Source of the DNA: Euryarchaeota archaeon UBA52 | GTDB lineage: Archaea > Thermoplasmatota > Poseidoniia > Poseidoniales > Thalassarchaeaceae | Length of the DNA: 9,467 nucleotides | Reading direction: 5' to 3' | Assembly: GCA_002505455.1 (NCBI GenBank) | Contig: DAVB01000031.1 | Coordinates: forward strand, 1-9,467 | Shown here: positions 6,099 through 9,467 of the stretch, in pieces | Position numbering within the stretch: position 1 is the first letter of the stretch | Layout of the letters: every line of letters begins with the position of its first letter | Notes under the pieces: model-generated | What the model was told of the DNA's origin: nothing | What the model saw: only the letters and a program-made list of their open reading frames with translations | Database searches by the model: none | Position numbers and translations under genes: made by a program

Positions 6099-6488
6099 AA
6101 GTCTCGAAAGGGGAACGGATATGGGCGGAAGATCATCAGATAACAGGTGTCTGCTTGTCTTCGGAGGTAATAGCTCCCCTGAGGACGCTGCTTCAAGGAC
6201 ATCCGCCTTAGATATCTCGGATCGATCGCTGCCAGGCCAGAGGATGATAGTGATCGAGTCGTCCGAAATGTAGTCAACGAGCACACAAGGCAGACATAAC
6301 AGGCCCATTCTCTTTGCTATCTCGTAGCGATGGTGCCCATCGAGTATGGTACCGCTTTCCCCATCAACGAGTAGGGGCTTTGTGTATGCGTTCCATCGAA
6401 CGATCATACGTTCAAGTTGATCTACCTTTTTTACGACGATATGCTCATGCGGCCTTAATATCTCAAGCGGTACGAGTTGGACTTGCAC
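6081..6488 (-). CDS. Compact ParB/sulfiredoxin-fold protein, SerK (free serine kinase)-like
   Basis: A 135-residue protein with a ParB/Srx-type nucleotide-binding fold. It matches, as I recall them, the conserved blocks of archaeal SerK, the ADP-dependent kinase that phosphorylates free L-serine. LRPHEH at 11-16 holds Glu15 at the place of the SerK catalytic glutamate. ILDGHHRYEIAKRMG at 48-62 has the DGHHR signature. The tail SGELLPPKTSRHLL at 103-116 corresponds to the SerK C-terminal PKTTRH segment. SerK itself is about 240 residues; here the region between the DGHHR half and the PKTSRH tail is reduced to roughly 30 residues. Serine kinase is therefore a hypothesis; another nucleotide-dependent role or DNA-binding ParB function is possible, though no parA is near. 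The start is GTG at 6488, without a clear ribosome site. The gene diverges from the CCA enzyme and overlaps the HEAT-like gene by 18 bases at its 3' end. Confidence 0.72.
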   Translation of the reverse strand: MQVQLVPLEILRPHEHIVVKKVDQLERMIVRWNAYTKPLLVDGESGTILDGHHRYEIAKRMGLLCLPCVLVDYISDDSITIILWPGSDRSEISKADVLEAASSGELLPPKTSRHLLSDDLPPISVPLSRLLLPAI

Positions 6489-6534
6489 GGTCCGGATGTA
6501 TAGGTCCCTCGTTTAGCCCTGCCTCAACGGCACG

Positions 6535-6540
6535 ATAAAA
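6535..6540 (+). promoter_or_regulatory. Candidate TATA box for a leaderless CCA-enzyme transcript
   Basis: ATAAAA is centred about 25 bases before the ATG at 6563, which is the spacing for an archaeal promoter whose transcript starts at the start codon. No Shine-Dalgarno precedes that ATG, which supports leaderless translation. A second AT-rich word, GTATAT at 6549-6554, is too close to serve. Confidence 0.4.
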
Positions 6541-6562
6541 CGCAAGCCGTATATGCCAAATT

Positions 6563-7795
6563 ATGAGAGACCGCCCAACCCTGCTGAGCGATCTCGGCCA
6601 AAACGATACCGAAGTACTCGAAAAATTGGCTACTAAAGGCAGAACTTGGATCGTAGGCGGGTGGATAAGGGATGGCTTGATCAGAGGGGGTAATCGGGAA
6701 CTAGATATCGCAACGGATCTTCCCCCGGAAGAAATAGTCAAAATTTTCCCAAATTCGTTAACCTATGGGGCGAAATATGGGACAGTAGTAGTGAGGATTC
6801 CGGGATCTGATTCTGAATGGGAGGTAACCACTCTAAGGACTGAATCGGAGTATAACGATGGTCGGCGTCCTGATGTCGTTAATTTCGAGACCGGCATCAT
6901 AGAAGATCTATCTAGACGTGACTTTACTGTGAATGCTATGGCCTTGTCTTATCCAGATGGCGAGTTTATCGACCCATTTGGAGGGCTTTCGGATCTTGAT
7001 TCTAAGATAATTAGAGCGGTGGGGTCTGCTTCTGAGCGTTTTTCAGAAGATGGTTTGAGAATACTCAGAGCGTACCGATTTGTTGCCGTTTCAGAGGGCT
7101 GGGGAATTGAAGAAGAGACGGAGGCTGGTCTGGGCGATAGTCTACAGATGCTAGATTCGGTGTCCGCCGAGAGAATCGGTACAGAGTTCAGAAGGATGCT
7201 TGAACTGCCAGGATCAGGTCGGTCTATTTCGATAATGACTGAACATGGTGCTCTTCAGAAGATTCTGCCCGGATCGCGCCCTCCGGAGAATTATTCGCCT
7301 ACCGGAAAACTGGCAGTGGACTTGGCAGTCATGTTCTCAAATGGAGGTGTTTCGAAAGAAGAGGCAGCGATACGATCTAGGCAGGGCCTCAAGGCGACTA
7401 ATGCCGAGATTAGTACACTCGAGCTCCTGATGGAAATAGAGCCGGAAGCGTCCCTAATCAGTATCGAAGAGGTCAGAAGATTTCATGCTGCAATTAGTCC
7501 GTCTCAAAGGGAAGACGTGCTGGATTATCTGGAAGTAGTTGGGCACAGTAGACGGGAGTATGTCGATGCTGTGGAACGGCCGGATAATGGTGGCCGTGCC
7601 CTCATTGACGGAAATATGCTTGCAGCGGAGACTCACCTTCAACCGGGAGTTAGACTTGGCAGGCTCAAAGACTACCTCCACAGATTGCAAATTGAGGGGG
7701 GGCTATCAGATACAAGCGAGATACTTGGCCTTATTTCAGACATAGACTGGGAAAACGAAGACCCCTCGTCATGGCCAAAGATGACTTGGCCTTGA
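6563..7795 (+). CDS. cca: Class II (bacterial-type) CCA-adding enzyme / tRNA nucleotidyltransferase
   Basis: This family adds or repairs the CCA 3' end of tRNAs from CTP and ATP. The 410 residues follow the class II order. VGGWIRDGL sits at 31-39 and ELDIAT at 46-51. YGAKYGTVVV at 68-77 is followed by EVTTLR at 87-92 and the NDGRRPD flexible-loop motif at 98-104. The template and fold motifs come next: EDLSRRDFTVNAMAL (114-128), DPFGG (137-141) and EDGLRILRAYRF (162-173). The helical body and tail end with the family-typical IDGNML...PGVRLGRL segment. There is no HD domain. Archaea normally use unrelated class I enzymes, so this gene looks acquired. Oddity: the first residue of the usual catalytic Asp-x-Asp pair is Glu46 (Asp48 is kept). 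ATG at 6563, leaderless-looking. Its stop abuts that of the GcvH-like gene. A specialised poly(A) or CC-only activity cannot be ruled out. Confidence 0.9.
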   Translation: MRDRPTLLSDLGQNDTEVLEKLATKGRTWIVGGWIRDGLIRGGNRELDIATDLPPEEIVKIFPNSLTYGAKYGTVVVRIPGSDSEWEVTTLRTESEYNDGRRPDVVNFETGIIEDLSRRDFTVNAMALSYPDGEFIDPFGGLSDLDSKIIRAVGSASERFSEDGLRILRAYRFVAVSEGWGIEEETEAGLGDSLQMLDSVSAERIGTEFRRMLELPGSGRSISIMTEHGALQKILPGSRPPENYSPTGKLAVDLAVMFSNGGVSKEEAAIRSRQGLKATNAEISTLELLMEIEPEASLISIEEVRRFHAAISPSQREDVLDYLEVVGHSRREYVDAVERPDNGGRALIDGNMLAAETHLQPGVRLGRLKDYLHRLQIEGGLSDTSEILGLISDIDWENEDPSSWPKMTWP

Positions 7796-8293
7796 TCAGA
7801 GCCCCTCAGCGAGGAATTCGATATATTCCTCAGGAGACAAGAAATGATCTTCATCGTAGTCATGGGGTCTGACGATCATTAGCCACCCGTCCCCATATGC
7901 TTCCGTGTTGACCATGTCTGGCGAATCTTCGACTTCACCATTCAATTCCATAATACCGCAAGGGAAAGGGCTGTCCAAAAGAACTACGTCATCACTCGTT
8001 CTCAATGTGACGAGTATATCTTCAGCGGCCAACTCGCCCTCGAAAGAAGATGTCTTCTCGGACGATTTTTCTGACGGGTCTTCGAAGCCCTCTAGCTCCT
8101 GTAGATTCGGTAGTGTAACACGAATAAATTCACCCCATACTGCAGCAACGTACTCGCTTACTCCGACTTTGACAGACGTCTGCACATTGCCGTCTTCATC
8201 CTCTTCTTTATCGATTACTTGGAGCCAAAGATGCTCTTTTGTATATCTTCTATCTTCTGCAACACTGAACTCGATGTCCTCGTCACTGGCCAT
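7796..8293 (-). CDS. GcvH-like protein lacking the lipoyl-lysine
   Basis: The 165-residue protein has the fold signature of glycine cleavage H protein. RRYTKEHLWLQV (15-26) corresponds to the usual YTKEHEW start, VGVSEYVAAVWGEFIRVTLP (43-62) to the VGITDYAQ...GDIV stretch, and the end MVNTEAYGDGWLMIV (127-141) to the LVN...GWL signature. Between them, the segment that normally reads ESVKAVSD-x-x-x-P is DDVVLLDSPFP (101-111): the lipoylated lysine is replaced by Val103 and there is no lysine at all after Lys80. An acidic insertion of about 30 residues (64-93) precedes it. It therefore cannot carry lipoate there and is unlikely to serve glycine cleavage; its role is unknown. The ATG at 8293 places the H-protein motif at the usual distance. 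An upstream TTG at 8347 adds 18 basic residues and seems less likely. No gcvP, gcvT or lplA lies nearby. The stop abuts the CCA enzyme stop. Confidence 0.8.
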   Translation of the reverse strand: MASDEDIEFSVAEDRRYTKEHLWLQVIDKEEDEDGNVQTSVKVGVSEYVAAVWGEFIRVTLPNLQELEGFEDPSEKSSEKTSSFEGELAAEDILVTLRTSDDVVLLDSPFPCGIMELNGEVEDSPDMVNTEAYGDGWLMIVRPHDYDEDHFLSPEEYIEFLAEGL

Positions 8294-8415
8294 GTCAATC
8301 CGACCCGCGGGCCGAACCACCCTAACTTGAATTATTCGTCTCTGCAATGTATTCTGTACAGTCGCCCAAACGATGGATTAACAACCCTGTGCTTACTCAT
8401 GGAGTTGAGGCGGAT
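8294..8415. promoter_or_regulatory. Divergent intergenic region between the GcvH-like and acyl-CoA dehydrogenase genes
   Basis: These 122 bases must hold both promoters. AT-rich words AATTATTC (8330-8337, for the minus gene) and GGATTAACA (8373-8381, for the plus gene) are the best TATA candidates, each about 40 bases before its start codon. GAGGCGG at 8407-8413 may be a weak, closely spaced ribosome site for the dehydrogenase. No operator-like repeat is evident. Confidence 0.3.
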
Positions 8416-9467
8416 ATGGATTTTCAAGAGACGGACGAGCAGGCCATGATCAGACAGATGGTTAGGGATTTCGCGGAGGAGGTTCTTGCACCAACCGCTG
8501 CATTGCGGGACAAAGAACAACGTCCGCCGTTGGATGAATGGGAGTCCTTCTGCCAGCTTGGCCTGCAATCCATGACTATCCCTGAGGAGTATGGGGGGAA
8601 TCCCATCGATGATATCTCAGAGGCGATAGTAGTGGAGGAGCTTGCAAGGGTGGATGCCTCCTTCTCAGTCATGTTTTGCGTGCATGTTGGTCTTTGCGCT
8701 GCTACAATATCGATTCACGGCAATGAAAATCAGAAATCGGAATACTTGCCTCGTCTAGCAGCAGGCGAGGTCGGGGCATACTCCCTCTCAGAGGCTGGTT
8801 CGGGTACCGATGCTGCTGCCATGAGTTGCACTGCGAAGTTGAGCGAGGACGGATCCCATTACATACTGAATGGAGAGAAGATGTGGGTTACTAATGGGAG
8901 TAGTGCGGGGATATATGTCCTATTCGCGAAAGATGTTGATCATCCCGAATATGGATCTCGAAGCCATGGCGGCACTACAGCTTTCATAGTGGAGAGGGGT
9001 TTCGAAGGATTCTCTGTTGGAAAGAAAGAAGACAAGCTTGGAATCAGATCCTCCGATACCTGCTCATTGGTTTTGAAAGACTGCAAGGTACCTACTGAAA
9101 ACGTACTCAGAGGCGCAGGGGAAGGATTTCCCATCGCTATGAACGCACTGGATAACTCCCGAATAGGAATCGCTGCACAGGCCCTCGGAATCGCGCAGGG
9201 CGCGTATGAGACTGCGTTAGATTACGCTCAGCAGAGGACGACATTTGGAAAACCGATATCGAAGCATCAATCCATCGGGAACTATCTTGCAGACATGGCC
9301 ACTAAGATTTCAGCTGCAAGACTGGTTGTCTACAAGGCATCATGGGCGAAACAGCAACACTACCATTCAGGAGGGCCGAGGCATACTACTGAGGCTTCAA
9401 TGGCCAAGCTGTTGGCAGGAGATACCGCTATGTGGGTTGCTGAAAGGGCCGTCCAAGTTCTTGGAGG
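8416..9467 (+). CDS. Acyl-CoA dehydrogenase (5' part, runs off the right edge)
   Basis: An FAD enzyme that oxidises an acyl-CoA thioester to the 2-enoyl-CoA in fatty acid or branched amino acid breakdown. The 350 complete codons cover the N-terminal helical domain (MDFQETDEQAMIRQMVRDFA onward), IPEEYGG at 55-61, and the middle beta domain. The latter has the FAD/substrate signature AYSLSEAGSGTDAA (121-134) and KMWVTNG (155-161). LGIRSSDT (208-215) and the C-terminal helical domain with QRTTFGKPISKHQSI (273-287) follow. The frame is open to the last base and stops at VQVLG, before the region where the catalytic glutamate of most family members lies, so chain-length class and activity cannot be judged. 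The start ATG at 8416 gives the standard N-terminus and has a GAGGCGG just upstream; an ATG at 8399 is out of frame. It diverges from the GcvH-like gene. No electron-transfer flavoprotein gene is visible. Confidence 0.95.
   Translation, partial: MDFQETDEQAMIRQMVRDFAEEVLAPTAALRDKEQRPPLDEWESFCQLGLQSMTIPEEYGGNPIDDISEAIVVEELARVDASFSVMFCVHVGLCAATISIHGNENQKSEYLPRLAAGEVGAYSLSEAGSGTDAAAMSCTAKLSEDGSHYILNGEKMWVTNGSSAGIYVLFAKDVDHPEYGSRSHGGTTAFIVERGFEGFSVGKKEDKLGIRSSDTCSLVLKDCKVPTENVLRGAGEGFPIAMNALDNSRIGIAAQALGIAQGAYETALDYAQQRTTFGKPISKHQSIGNYLADMATKISAARLVVYKASWAKQQHYHSGGPRHTTEASMAKLLAGDTAMWVAERAVQVLG

Noticed and set aside
5621..6286. Open - strand frame of 221 codons
   Set aside because: Antisense to the HEAT-like gene and overlapping the SerK-like gene in another frame; the translation is Ser/Arg/Pro-rich with no domain, typical of a shadow frame.
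6081..6488. Chromosome-partitioning ParB
   Set aside because: No helix-turn-helix DNA-binding region, no parA neighbour and no parS-like palindrome seen; the PKTSRH tail matches SerK rather than ParB.
1831..8293. A serine/glycine operon formed by the SerB-like, SerK-like and GcvH-like genes
   Set aside because: They are on different strands and separated by unrelated genes, and the GcvH-like protein lacks its functional lysine; proximity alone does not support a pathway unit.
7905..8330. Ser/Thr-rich + strand frame of 141 codons
   Set aside because: It is the reverse complement of the acidic GcvH-like gene; Asp/Glu codons read backwards give Ser/Phe/Leu-rich sequence.
8294..8347. TTG start extending the GcvH-like protein by 18 residues
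   Set aside because: The extension is basic and unlike the acidic remainder, and the ATG at 8293 already gives the normal distance to the H-protein motif.
1..9467. CRISPR array, insertion sequence, integrase or defence cassette
   Set aside because: I looked for regularly spaced repeats, transposase motifs, terminal inverted repeats and target duplications by eye and found none; all genes fit ordinary cellular functions.

Overview
The window comes from an archaeon, almost certainly a euryarchaeote. The decisive genes are the small subunit of the euryarchaeal D-family DNA polymerase (2506-4152) and the archaeal/eukaryotic rRNA endonuclease Nob1 (771-1238). Beside them sit genes of bacterial flavour: a class II CCA-adding enzyme, an acyl-CoA dehydrogenase, a CinA/PncC amidohydrolase and a GcvH-like protein. 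Moderate GC, very tight packing, this mixture, and start signals that are partly Shine-Dalgarno and partly leaderless-looking resemble uncultivated marine Thermoplasmata relatives (Marine Group II/III, Poseidoniia). That placement is an inference; no 16S rRNA is present to settle it.

Layout, left to right: the end of an unknown + strand gene (1-60); a DedA/VTT membrane protein on - (57-674 or 761); nob1 on + (771-1238); tatA and a MoaD/ThiS-type ubiquitin-like carrier on - (1239-1755); a SerB-like HAD phosphatase on + (1831-2502); polymerase D small subunit, CinA C-terminal domain protein and tRNA-Val(UAC) on - (2506-5001); a HEAT-repeat-like protein on + (about 5082-6098); a compact SerK/ParB-fold protein on - (6081-6488); a class II CCA-adding enzyme on + (6563-7795); a GcvH-like protein without the lipoyl lysine on - (7796-8293); and an acyl-CoA dehydrogenase on + that runs off the right edge (8416-9467). 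No stretch over 300 bases lacks a gene.

The genes alternate in strand in blocks of one to three, so every junction between blocks is convergent or divergent. All five convergent junctions lie between an 18-base overlap and a 3-base gap, three with directly abutting or overlapping stop codons in a self-complementary sequence.

Functionally this is mostly housekeeping: rRNA maturation (nob1), tRNA and its 3' end (tRNA-Val, CCA enzyme), replication (DP1), protein export (tatA), sulfur carrier/cofactor synthesis (MoaD-like) and nucleotide salvage (CinA). Some genes touch serine/glycine chemistry (SerB-like phosphatase, SerK-like kinase, GcvH-like protein), but they are scattered and not an operon. 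No mobile element, CRISPR array or obvious defence system is visible. The most unusual items are the GcvH-like protein that has lost its lipoylation site, the 135-residue SerK-like protein, and the CCA enzyme with Glu in place of the first catalytic Asp.
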